Program-made: the position numbers and the translations under genes
Notes under the pieces: model-generated
The model's input: only the letters and a program-made list of their open reading frames with translations
Told to the model about the DNA's origin: nothing
Database searches by the model: none
In this document: one piece after another, positions 20,578-30,704 of the stretch
Layout: every line of letters begins with the position of its first letter
Numbering within the stretch: position 1 is the stretch's first letter
NCBI RefSeq assembly: GCF_050947335.1
Contig: NC_134993.1
Coordinates: 6,138,001-6,202,000, forward strand
DNA from: Megachile rotundata
Lineage: Eukaryota > Arthropoda > Insecta > Hymenoptera > Megachilidae
Length of the DNA stretch: 64,000 nucleotides
Direction: 5' to 3'

Positions 20578-21276
20578 TGTTACGCGGCCAGATACCGCGT
20601 CCGTTATTTTGTAAAGAATATTAATATTTACACAAATGTAACAATCGTCCGCACGATTTCTGACCCTCTATAGCAGCAATAAACTCATGAAGCCAGTACG
20701 GACCCCGCGAGTTTCTTTAGAGTCACCGTTTGCCCATGTTTATTGCCGGTAATAGTTTTTAGCTTTTCGCTTTTCCAAACACATGTTTTTACCCGTCAAG
20801 GCGCATCCTAATTTTATTGCTTGCTAAGGTCAAGGGTCCATCTCATAAATCAAGACAACATGATTTATATGTCAGGGTTTTTCCAGAAAACCCTGACGTC
20901 ACACGTAGGCGGTCACTGAAGACCCCTCGCCACACATTTTTTCACGCCAATAGCAAACAACTACCCCCTGACACTACCCCGTTAAACACACCCACACGAA
21001 CCTACCTACACGACATTCCTTCACTCAGAAATCAGAATTCATCAAACATCCGACACAGTCATACATCTTCAAACTCCATAGCCTTTTTAAATAAACAGTC
21101 TTTTAGTTCAACTTCAAACATAGTCTCCATTCATATATCCAGAGAACTATCCTTTCCGCTGTAATTACCGGTTAGGAATTACGTGAACTCGTGACATCGA
21201 AATAATTCGTGTAAGGACTTACGACCCTTATAGGCGTGAATTGCAACGGTTCGGTCTTGTCGCGATTGACGTAACA
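20578..21276 (+). mobile_element. 699-bp solo LTR inserted in the MITE
   Basis: The ends are TGTTACG and CGTAACA with a 5-bp target duplication TCATC (20573-20577, 21277-21281). Removing it restores alignment to MITE copy 2. It contains two adjacent hairpins (20845-20868 and 20871-20897) and a plausible polyadenylation signal (AATAAA near 21090). The open frame at 20817-21164 lies within the LTR and looks like chance. Confidence 0.85.
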
Positions 21277-21442
21277 TCATCCATTTTTTTATATAACTTT
21301 TTCCATCACATTCGTGACGTTTTCCTGACTAAAATGACACCAAACACGACGTAATTTGAGTTATGTTTACTTGCAATATCTTATTAGAGTAAAATCATCG
21401 ATGTACGCGTAACACTTGAAATTACAAGTAAATATGTTCTTG

Positions 21443-21985
21443 TTCGGTAAATGTTCGGTAATCGGTGAAAAGGACTCTGGAAATCGGAAGGTTTTCAATA
21501 ACCCGTTCAAGTAAATTTTACACAGTTTATTAAACCACACAAAAAAAAAACCACAAAACGAAATTGCACACACTACACGCACACGACGACACGACGAAGA
21601 AATTATTAGAAAGTATAATCGAAATTGTAGTTCGATTTCGCGCACCGCGTATTTACTATGCAGGATTATCGCGTCTTGTGTTGACAAAGGTTGGCTTGGT
21701 ACTCTCTCTCGCGAGGGTCGGGCGATCACTTAAATTCGGGAATCCACGGTAATTGTCGTCATCACGGCCCAATCAGCTGTTGCTTACTAGACATGTCGAC
21801 GACGGGAACCAATAAATTTCATACCGGTAACGGGGGGGTTCTCGGTGTCTCTCGATCCTTCGAGAATGCACCGAAAGAGATCTTCTGGTGCGTCCAGGAG
21901 GACGAGAGACAGAAAACTTCACGGTTGGGATTTGAATTCAGGGATGGACCTCTCCTACTTGCCTAGATACGGAACAGTCCCGAAG
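21443..21985. other. second extra block in MITE copy 1, unidentified
   Basis: Absent from copy 2, so probably another insertion. Its borders read TGTTCGGTA at the left and TACGGAACA at the right, a weak inverted match. No coding sense was recognised. Confidence 0.4.
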
Positions 21986-22558
21986 TATGTCGTGTTTGGT
22001 CTCATTTTAATGAGAAAAATGTTACAAATATGATGGAAAAAATTTCAAAAAAAAAATCAAAAATAAAAAAATTTTATTCTTGCATTAGGAGTGTCCTTCT
22101 AGTAGGTCACTGTTTGTTTACGTTCGGTCTCCTTCGCTCGAAATGTAGCACCTTTACGATATACGCAATCGGCGACTGTGTTATTTTTCTCTTCTGTCCT
22201 TTTTTACGTTCGGCAAGACATCAATCAATGTATGACCTGTTAGAAAATTCCCAGTGACCCACCCTAATAAAGCAGGGACGACGGGCACATGGCCGTCCTA
22301 CGACGACCACCACGGGGTAGAGGCCTGACACTGCGACGTCCGGGCCATAAAACAGTCCTGGGGCCTCAAGTTTCGCGGGGACTAGGAAACCTCGCGGAAC
22401 AGGAAGAGGGCATTCGTCTACGGACCTTGGAAAGACATCCTTCTTTCGAGGACGCTATTTCGCCCACGGAATCGGCATATATAAAATATATAGTGAGTTT
22501 GAAACCGAACTCAGTTAGCGTTTCAATAATTTTCTACCTCGTTTTACAGACCTGTACG

Positions 22559-22597
22559 ATATACGCAAAACCTCAGACCCGAAAGGTTTGCGTATAT
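22559..22597. repeat. hairpin
   Basis: The arms ATATACGCAAAACCT (22559-22573) and AGGTTTGCGTATAT (22584-22597) pair almost fully, with one A bulged and a 10-nt loop. Confidence 0.7.
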
Positions 22598-23330
22598 AGA
22601 ATATCCTGCTACACGGTATTTCGCAGCTAGCTCGGTAACGGCCCGCGACCCCGTTTCGCCCGCGAATTCTCGGTCGGCCCTTCCTGGCCGTGCCCGCGAC
22701 GATGACCGCCGCGGCGCCTCCGCGGATTCGCGAGCGCGTAGCACTTCGGCGCCCGATCCGAACCCGTTCGATATCGCTTTAATTTATTTGATAATTGGGC
22801 GCCAGACGCTTCTCAGCGTCGCGATAAAGAACTTAGTCGCGAAACGAGACTCTCGAGCGGGAAGATGGGAAAACCGTTTATGTCGGTCTCGGAAAAACGC
22901 GGAAGATTCGAATCGGCGGCGGAACGGCTCGGTAGCTCAGTATCCGAATGCAATGGTAGAGTGGCGGGATTCTTTAAGGGTAAAGGAGCCAGACGCGGAG
23001 GCGGACGAGAATGATTGATTCGGGACAATTCGCGAGAAACCTCAATTTAGCGGTATTTGTTAACAGCGGTGTTTTATTTAAAATCTAAGTAACCTAGGCG
23101 TACAGTGTGATCCAGTATCGGAATTCGATTTAACCGTAACACTCTCGGTGGAAGGCCGAGATACGATCTCCGCAAGATTTTAACCACGGAAACGAAATAT
23201 GCAAGTTCCTAAGCGGAATACAATCTTTGATATTTCCTCGATTCCCGGAACGGTACGCGACGCGACTAATTTAACGGGAACGCAACGCAAATACTTAACA
23301 AAACGCGACGCAATTATTTTAACGGAACGC

Positions 23331-23390
23331 AACGCGACGAAACGCGACGAAACGCGACGAGACGCGACGGGACGCGACGAGACGCGACGA
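23331..23390. repeat. 10-bp minisatellite
   Basis: Six head-to-tail copies of a decamer close to AACGCGACGA with A/G variation at a few positions. Looser ACGCGACG and ACGCAACG matches extend on both sides (23258-23420). Confidence 0.9.
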
Positions 23391-24784
23391 AACGCAATTA
23401 TACTAAACGCAACGGAATCTAACGCACTTAAATTTATACGAGATGCGATTTAATTCTACACGCGGAACGATTCTGTATCGGCGACCGTCTAGAGAGAGAA
23501 AGCGAGAAGTTACGCGACAAACACGAAATGTCCGGTACGACAAACATTCACTTTACTTTCTACTCCCGTACCAAGAGTTCGCGAAATCGAGACGTGGGAG
23601 GGTACAATATTGGCAAAGGCCTACTCGAGACGATACTTTGATTGTAGCTTACGCTTTACCATTCCCCGGTACAGGTTCGGTGATCCAGCCGAGTGGCGAT
23701 TCGAGAGATCGGGAAGCGATCTCTCGACGACACGAAAAAGTCCGGACGTCGGGATCCGCGACCGTCCCGGACAGGGGCCCCCGGGTTTTTTACCCTTCCA
23801 ACTTAAACTAATTTCCCTACGAGACAAAGCCACTCCGGTCACACTTTGCAGAACCTGCCCGTGAATGGCAAGCCAGGTGGTCTACAACCCACGATATGAC
23901 AATCTCGATTTCGCGCTCTTTTACAAATGTATAACGGTAATTGAGGGGGCTTACCAAGGTGTCCAGACACTGGGCGGCAGAGCTCGGGATTTCGGTAATG
24001 TGCTTTTTCGAAACTTTACGGGAAACTTGGCAAGTGCCAAATACAGAATAAGGATCCGCGAGCCCTTGCGCCGGCATTAGGACACCTCGTAGCCTACCCC
24101 CACCCTCTGCCGGAGTTTCCGAATTCTATCGAAGTCTTCTTCGGCAGGGCCTCTTCCGTCTCCACAGCCTCTCTTCTTCTATCGTAGGGCCGGAGCGGGG
24201 AAGCGGCAGGGAATCGGCACTTTCCTTCGGCGTACGTCGGTATCTCGCTGGATTCTCTCCTCTTACTCCGCTGCCTCTCTTCGTCTATCGGAGGATCCGA
24301 GCGGGGTAGCGGCAGAGCAGCGGCGTTTTCCCTTGACGTACGTCGCTCCTTCGTTGACCGTGACGTCATTCTCCGGCGGTACATATAAAATAGTATAGCG
24401 GCAGAATTTGTTCTTACGATATTATACGCGCTTCGTTCTCTTTCTAGACGGTATCTGACGGCGACCTTTGACCCGTCCGGTCTCCCTAGGAGGCTCCTTG
24501 TGACGGGTATAAAATACCACGTCACAATCCACTGTACCGATCGCACCATAAAAATTCGTGCGGTAATAGTCAGGGGTAGATCACGCGTGCAGCTTTGTTA
24601 AATTAGGTCACGAATTTTTTAATCGATGCATTGCAGTATTTGAATATTTGATAAATCGCACTAAATTGATATCTCTAAGGAGGATACAAAGTTTTTTTTA
24701 GATAGAGTTTTATAATATATAAAATTTAAAAAAATATATTTTTACTAATAGGACTGTTGGTCAGGGTGAAGTGTATTTAATAAA

Positions 24785-25882
24785 GTGGAAGTGCAGGAGT
24801 TAAAGGAGTCACCTAGCACCCCTAACCCTTCGGAGTTTGGGGTCAGGCCTGGAAGCATGAGGGAGGATATGGTTCGACAGGATCAAATCCTCACCAAGAG
24901 AGGAACAAAATTAAAAAGAAAGAATTCTAACCTCATGGAGGAGAATACCTCGAATAAGAAAGCCACGCCCGTGGAAATTAGAAAAATGGAGGAAGTATTG
25001 TATCCGGAATCTCATTGTGGCACAGCAACTGTTATGGTCGACCTGGAGGTGACGCTACGCAAGTCGAGAGTAGACAATCTTGTCACCTTAGCGCGTGTAT
25101 TAAATAAGATTAAGGTAGGAGCCATTGACGTTGCTCCCAAAGGTTGGGGTAAATTTAAAATCAAGTTTCCCAATGCGGAACTGGCTAATCAGTTTACAAA
25201 AAAAGAGACTATTAGGCATGCTGGTTTCAAACCTTACAATTCCTAGACATAAAGTACAGGTAACTGGTATTATTAAAGGAGTTCCTCTCGATATCACCAC
25301 TGAAGACCTTCTAAATAAGACTGTTTGTCCATGCAAAATTAAAGCTGCTCAAAGGCAGAATAAAAATCTAAAGGTTTGGAACCTGGTACTTGGGAATGGA
25401 CTCCTAGTGAGTCAATACTCATCACTTTTGAGGGTACAACTATCCCTGAATACAAAAGAGTATTTGGTCTTTTACACATTCCAGTTGAAGTTTACATTAA
25501 ACCTGTTCGTACTTGTCTTAACTGCTATACATGTAAATATGATCACTTCACAAAATTCTGTAGAAGTCAGAAAGTCTGCGGTCACTGTGGGGACAAAGTG
25601 GACGAGGCTCACACCTGCAAGGAAGGGTCATTAAGAAGTTGTTTACACTGTGAGGGCCAGCACACAACTTTCTCTAGGAAGTGTAAAGTATACAAATTCA
25701 ACAAAAGAATAAGGGAAATTATGGCCTACAAGGGCAAGAGTTTTTTAGAAGCTAAGGACTTCTTACAAAGTGCAACTACGAGACTTCTTTTCAGCAAAAT
25801 ATCAGTTAGAAAGGTCATTGCATCTAACCTAAAGAATTTTCACCATTACCCAAATCCACTATGGAACAAGCTTTTAAACTAA
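24785..25882 (+). pseudogene. LINE ORF1 (Gag-like, three zinc knuckles), frameshifted
   Basis: Three frames (24785-25246, about 25230-25375, 25376-25882) together read as an I/Jockey-clade ORF1. The N-terminus is charged; the C-terminal third has zinc-knuckle-like CLNCYTCKYDHFTKFC, CGHCGDKVDEAHTC and CLHCEGQHTTFSRKC. At least two frameshifts (near 25240 and 25380) break it. The protein would bind the element RNA. A further open piece (25861-26241) bridges to ORF2. Confidence 0.8.
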
Positions 25883-26243
25883 AACACACTGGGGGTCAAC
25901 CCTTACCAACAGTGCATAACCAAAAACAGTTATCATGTTCAAATATGGAACTTTCTGAGGTAGAAATCTCCTCTTCCAAGATCAACAAAAAGGAACACAT
26001 GATAGTGCAGGCGCACGAAGAAGTCTGCTCCACATCTAAGGAATCTACTGTAAGGTACACTGAACCTTCATGCATGACTAGGATAGTCAAATCTACAGAC
26101 ACCACTAAGGATACCACTAAGGCTTCTACAAACTCGCTCTCAATGGATTGTATCAACGAAATACTCCTTGAAGTAGTTGCTGTCAGGAAAACAAAGAAGT
26201 GTGTTCAAATTAAACAATATAAAGGTCCCATACACAAATAATA

Positions 26244-26923
26244 ATGGAGCATAACCTTCTAAAAATTCTATTATGGAATTGCAAAAGCATTAGACAAAAA
26301 ACGGATGAACTAGCACAACTTGCTCATAACTACAATATTATCATCATAACGGAAACTTGGCTCAAAGCTGAGCAACACTTAAATCTGCAAAATTTCTTCA
26401 CTATTGGTCAAGATAGATTGGATAACAGACCAGGGGGAGGTATAGCAATACTTGTACATCGAACTCTGGACTTCTTCAAATTTCACATTTCACTTAAGGA
26501 CAACTCTACGGAAATGCTCACCATTCGTACAGACACTGGATCATTTAAAACCGTCTTGGCAGCATATTATAGACCACCTGGTAATAACCTTAAGGTGAAA
26601 GAATGGTGCAGTTTCATAGAGGATTGCAGAAGACAGGAATCTCCTAGTATAGATTGTACAGTATCTTGGAGAAATATGATTTTATGGTTCACAACACGGA
26701 TACAAAATCCTATGCAGGTAACTTCCACTATTCCCCTAGCAATTTGGATTTGGTGATTTCAGATTCTAATCTAGCTCACCTTTTACAAACTACTCAACTT
26801 GAGGACAGTCTGGGTTCAGATCATTTCCCCACCGCATGCTTCACAGCCCTAAAGTGCTCTACATACATCAATAAATCCAATAGAATTTCCACCATCAAAA
26901 CGGATTGGCAAAAGTTAAACTAA
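26244..26923 (+). pseudogene. LINE ORF2, endonuclease domain only
   Basis: It starts at ATG 26244. Apurinic-type endonuclease motifs are present: LLWNCKSI (catalytic Asn), ITETWL (Glu), AAYYRPPG, and in a second frame SDHFPTA (Asp-His). A frameshift lies between about 26640 and 26690, accompanied by a loss around the central catalytic motif. It ends after WQKLN without any reverse transcriptase, so the copy is truncated at the 3' side, which is unusual for LINEs (normally 5'-truncated) and points to later deletion or insertion. Confidence 0.82.
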
Positions 26924-27830
26924 TTAATTAAGTTAATTTCATTATTGTAATTCATAAATCCATTGTGTGAACGTGAATCCTCTTAAAATTACTTAATGCA
27001 TCTTTTATGGGAAAATGACATAAAAATTCAAAGCAGAAGTTTGTTTTTCGCGCGAAAAAATCGGTTTTTGATTTTTTTAACTACGGCGCACCCCATCGAA
27101 AAAATTAGAGAATAATAGTTGTACTAACATTTAACTACCACATTAATATAAAAGTAGTGCTCCGACATCTTCATTAAAAAATCGCATTTTTTCGGATTTT
27201 TTTTCGGTTTTTGATTTTTCACGACTACAATTTGCGATCAAAAAATCTGAAAAAATTCTATAATATGCGCTATATGGTCCTCAATGTTTTAGAATTTTTT
27301 CAAAATTTTTGTACGAAATTAAATAGGCAAAAAGGGCCAAAAACTGGAATTTCGTGTTTTCCCTTTTACTACCCCCGCGGATGAGATAGGGAGTTGAAAC
27401 TTGGTGTGAGATTTTTTTTTTGGATATGCTACCGACTGGCGAATTGGGTTTCTCATTTGACTCAAGGACACATTTGACTACCTTATCCGGCTATACCCTT
27501 TCCCGCGCTTCGTATAATTTACAGTGGCAAAATCACAAGCAACACGAGCATGTATAATCGCAATTACGAAATCCTCTTAAAAAAAGAAAAAGGGAAAAGA
27601 AAAGAAAAGAAGATGAATCAGGAAGACAAAAAAACCATAAACATTCTTAATGGAATTTGCGTAATTGACAAAGGCTACGCATTCTTAAATAAATACTATT
27701 TGACCCAGAAGAGGATCTGCCTGAACTGCGCTTTAAAAGTACACCCTGACATGAAGGATAAGTGGTGGCATTTAGGCAAGAAGAAGGAAAACATTAAGTA
27801 TTTTATTTTATTAATCTAATACATACACAT
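26924..27830. other. AT-rich non-coding, including dispersed repeat copy B (27220-27510)
   Basis: 27220-27510 repeats 1920-2212. A 90-codon frame (27550-27819; Lys-rich start, CLNC motif) is not recognised and has no supporting context, so I do not call a gene. Confidence 0.55.
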
Positions 27831-27835
27831 ATAGT

Positions 27836-27888
27836 ATATATATATATATATTCTGAATATATATATATATGAATGTATATATATATTC
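27836..27888. repeat. TA microsatellite
   Basis: Runs of (TA)n broken by TTCTGAA strings, at the left border of the long-inverted-repeat element. Confidence 0.9.
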
Positions 27889-28039
27889 TGAACAACTTTT
27901 TCCTTTGCCAAAATATTGGTTGAGGCTCCATTTTCGAGTTATTAGCAAAAAACATTGACCAATGAGAGCGTGCATAGACCGGGCGCGAGAAAGCGTGAGC
28001 GACAGCTTCGAATATGACGGCCGATCGTCGTCGTGAACA

Positions 28040-28110
28040 AACGTATCGATACCGTCGGTATAACGTCGGTATAACGTCGGTATATCGTCGGTATATCGTC
28101 GGTATAACAG
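28040..28110. repeat. 11-bp tandem repeat in the left TIR
   Basis: Five copies of GTCGGTATAAC, some as GTCGGTATATC. The inverted set lies at about 31065-31115 in the right TIR, with a different spacing of variants. Confidence 0.85.
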
Positions 28111-28539
28111 GAAGCTATTAGGTGAAAGTTAAATTGAATAATGAATTAAGAAGTTAAGAATAATATTAAGTTCTTCGTAATTCGTGAATGGGAGATAAAC
28201 CAATTAGTTGTTGTTTACCCAGACCAAGTATCTTGTATTTATTTTAAGCCTTCAAAAAGGAAAAAGAATAAATTCACGAATATTCATTCTGTCGATTATT
28301 CTAATGAAGCAAATGAATAAATTCACGTTTCAAAACGAATGAGTACCTTTCCTACGAAATGGGATAAAATTGGAATAAAATATCTAATGCAGTACCTCAT
28401 TGAAGTGAAATAAATCAATTGCTGTGTATGTATAATTTTAAAAATACGGAAACAACTTAAATAAAACTTACCCATTGATTCATGAAAAAACTAGCTTCGA
28501 TAAAAAATATTTATGTCACCGGGTAGATCCACCGATCAG

Positions 28540-29255
28540 AGCATCAACAGCTGATATCCTGGCAGGGTCAATGAACTCTCAATTTATTTCACTGTCTCTT
28601 TCTAATAATTGCACAACATAAGCACGACCGGTAAACGGACCGAATGAAAACGCGTGAACGATTACTCATAGATATGTATGTTTAACGATACGCTATATTC
28701 TCATTACAAGGTATCCGAATTGAGGAATCGATATTATATTGTATTTTATTAGAAGACATTGTTAGACTGGCCAAGGATCGCGGTTTCGTTCTCGATCGCG
28801 AGGCATACGTCGCGAACGGTTGCCATGCAACGATGATCTGTTGAACGACTGCGGCGTCGATCGACAGTCATCGTTTGTCGAAAGATACGTGTTGAAATAA
28901 AATGTATCGTTTTTAATCAAAAATTCTGTTTTCTTGCTTTCAAGATAATATAGTTTGTAGCGTACAGGAATAATTGTAAAGTGCGACAAATAAATTAATT
29001 GTATTCAAAGAGAAATCAGACAAGAAAATCCTTAGAATTCCCTTGCGAAATATAATAGAATAGATGGAAATAATATTTAGCGTCGAGAACATTCGAGAAA
29101 AGCGAATACTTCAGACTAATCGGAAATTCTGTCGCGATGCGAGAGTTCGTAGGCCGCTCAGCGGAGCGAGAGGCAAGGCGCGACCCGCGAGCCGCGAGCA
29201 GCGATCGCGGAACTTGGCGACGCGTTGTTGATAGCTCGGCCGCAGGATAGCAACC
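28540..29255. other. upstream part of the long-TIR element core
   Basis: Non-coding as far as I can tell. CpG-rich patches occur at 28770-28870 and 29130-29250, the latter leading into the TATA box. Confidence 0.5.
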
Positions 29256-29259
29256 GGCC

Positions 29260-29328
29260 TATATAAAATAGAGTCGCGCGCCCGGAACGGGCCTATTTGG
29301 CAGTCTGGGAGAGAGGACGAGGTAAGTA
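29260..29328 (+). promoter_or_regulatory. TATA promoter with nearby splice-donor match
   Basis: TATATAAAATA (29260-29270) is followed by GGCAGTCTGG near 29299, a weak initiator-like site about 40 bp downstream, and then by AG|GTAAGTA at 29320-29328, a near-perfect 5' splice site. Together they suggest transcription rightward into the hairpin array. An AATAAA at 30430 and a pyrimidine-rich acceptor match (TATTTTCCAG, ending 30451) lie beyond the array. Confidence 0.5.
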
Positions 29329-29358
29329 CCATCGGCCGCTCTCGGACTAGCCTAGGGA

Positions 29359-30265
29359 CTCCGGCAGGAGAGACCGGCGAAAATACCTGGTCGCCTGCTG
29401 GAGAAGGAACTTAGCTGTTAGGGGCTCCGGCAGGAGAGTTCGGCGACCAATACCTGGACGCCTGCTCGGAGAATAGCTGTTAGGGAACTCCGGCAGGAGA
29501 GTTCGGCGACCAATACCTGGACGCCTGCTCGGAGAATAGCTGTTAGGGAACTCCGGCAGGAGAGTTCGGCGACCAATACCTGGACGCCTGCTCGGAGAGT
29601 AGCTGGTAGGGAACTCCGGCAGGAGAGTTCGGCGACCAATACCTGGACGCCTGCTCGGAGAGTAGTTAGTAGGAAACTCCGGCAGGAGAGTTCGGCGATA
29701 ATACCTGGACGCCTGCCCGGAGAGTAGAAGTAGAGGAAGCTCCAGCAGGAAAGTTCGGCGAAACACTCCTGGACGCCTGCTTGGAGCAGAGTAAAGAGAG
29801 ACTCCGGCGGGAGAGTTCGGCGAAAATACCTGGACGCCCGACCGGAGGTAAAGGTTTAAGACCCCGGCAGGAGAGTACGGCGAACCCCTCCTGGACGCCT
29901 GCCGTGGGGTAAAGTTTAAGAGACTCCGGTGGGAGAGTTCGGCGATAATGCCTGGACGCCCACCCGGAGATAACTGTTGATACCCAGGCAGGAGAGTACG
30001 GCGAAACCCTCCTGGACGCCTGCCTGGTGAATAGGGGGAGAGTACGGGAGTTTGTTCCTGGACACTCGGTCGACATGGAGAGTTCGGCGAATATTCCTGG
30101 ACGCCTGTCGACTGAGAGAGGACAGAGCATCTCCTGGACGCCCCAGGTAAAGTACAGGAGAGTACGGGAGAAAACTACTGGTCGCCCGTTCGGAATGGAG
30201 AGTTCGGAGAGAATACCTGGACGCCATTCGAACGGGAGAGAACAGAGTTACTCCTGGACGCCTGG
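29359..30265 (+). repeat. tandem array of about 13 covarying hairpin units
   Basis: Each unit is a left arm, a conserved loop of about 25 nt (AGAGTTCGGCGA, then CCTGGACG) and a right arm complementary to the left. Spacing is 60-63 bp over the first ten units. The arms change together. Arms CTCCGGCAGG / CCTGCTCGGAG (29425, 29461) become CTCCAGCAGG / CCTGCTTGGAG (29740, 29776); CTCCGGCGGG / CCCGACCGGAG (29802, 29837); CCCCGGCAGG / CCTGCCGTGGGG (29862, 29898); CTCCGGTGGG / CCCACCCGGAG (29924, 29959). Unrelated arms pair in the last units: TCGGTCGACA / TGTCGACTGA (30066, 30106) and CCCGTTCGGAATGG / CCATTCGAACGGG (30185, 30224). The reverse-strand open frames here only reflect the 63-bp period. 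Confidence 0.9.
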
Positions 30266-30704
30266 TTGACGAAAGGAAAAGATTAGATAGAGAGTAAAAT
30301 ATAGGGAAGGAAAGAGAAAAAGAGAGAGAGAGAGAGAGAGAGAGTTATGTAATCGTAGTTTCTTTACGTGCATTGCGAAAGAAAATTTGTAACTCCGTTA
30401 ATTCTTGTATGCCTCTCCTAATATCCTTGAATAAATATTCCTATTTTCCAGAATTCCTGATTTCCTTACGATTTCCTACTGTCCGAAAATCCTATTCCAA
30501 GTAAAAGATGGCTACAAGTTTAAATTATTTCTGAATATTCGTTTATGTGTTTTCATTCGTCGTATTTATGTGTTGAACTCACAGTGAAAATTAGTGAAAA
30601 TTAGTGAAAAATGACAGAAAAAAGTGATAATGAAAACTAATAATGAGAGATGACAGTGAAGTTTCTTGAGAGTTTTTTCAGAGTTTCTATTATTTATGAG
30701 AACA
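30266..30704. other. downstream part of the long-TIR element core
   Basis: A (GA)n microsatellite at 30321-30344, AATAAA at 30430-30435 and a 3' splice-site-like TATTTTCCAG ending at 30451. No coding frame is recognised. Confidence 0.5.

Larger units (their letters stand above)
20207..22170. mobile_element. palindromic MITE, copy 1, enlarged by insertions
   Basis: It shares blocks with 55364-56060 in the same order: TTATCCCCACCACTGGGGG, the GAGACCAAACACGA motif, TACTTGCAATATCTTATTAG, its inverted counterpart TCGTGTTTGGTCTC, and CTTCGCTCGAAATGTAG. Inverted GACCAAACACGAC / GTCGTGTTTGGTC motifs make it self-complementary. Two extra blocks absent from copy 2 lie at 20578-21276 and about 21443-21985. 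Confidence 0.75.
22260..24560. other. CpG-rich stretch without a recognisable gene
   Basis: Base composition shifts clearly to GC/CpG-rich compared with both sides. Frames up to about 150 codons exist on both strands but are Arg/Ser-rich and match nothing I know. Visible structure: a hairpin at 22559-22597, a 10-bp minisatellite at 23331-23390, a diverged tandem duplication of about 120 bp near 24165-24350, and a TATA-like ACATATAAAATA near 24382. It could be an LTR, a CpG-rich promoter region or an unknown repeat. Confidence 0.4.

Noticed and set aside
20817..21164. 115-codon frame
   Set aside because: It lies inside a solo LTR with exact target duplication; composition is low-complexity Ser/Thr/His/Asn.
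22925..22990. tRNA-like GGTAGCTCAGT and GGTAGAGTGG strings
   Set aside because: No T-arm, acceptor stem or correct spacing could be built.
24094..24549. 151-codon minus-strand Arg-rich frame
   Set aside because: It overlaps a diverged tandem duplication in CpG-rich DNA and matches no family; CpG-rich DNA gives long chance frames.
27550..27819. 90-codon Lys-rich frame with a CxxC
   Set aside because: Single short frame in repeat DNA, not recognised and without promoter or splice support.
29347..30227. Long reverse-strand open frames with repeated SCRSSL- and RRTLLPEF-like strings
   Set aside because: They arise because the array period is 63 bp, a multiple of three. The arms covary as DNA or RNA stems and later units change length, which breaks the frames.
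29359..30265. CRISPR-like array of repeats and spacers
   Set aside because: The variable parts are paired arms of each unit, not independent spacers, the conserved part is too loose, there are no cas genes, and the context is a eukaryotic transposon.
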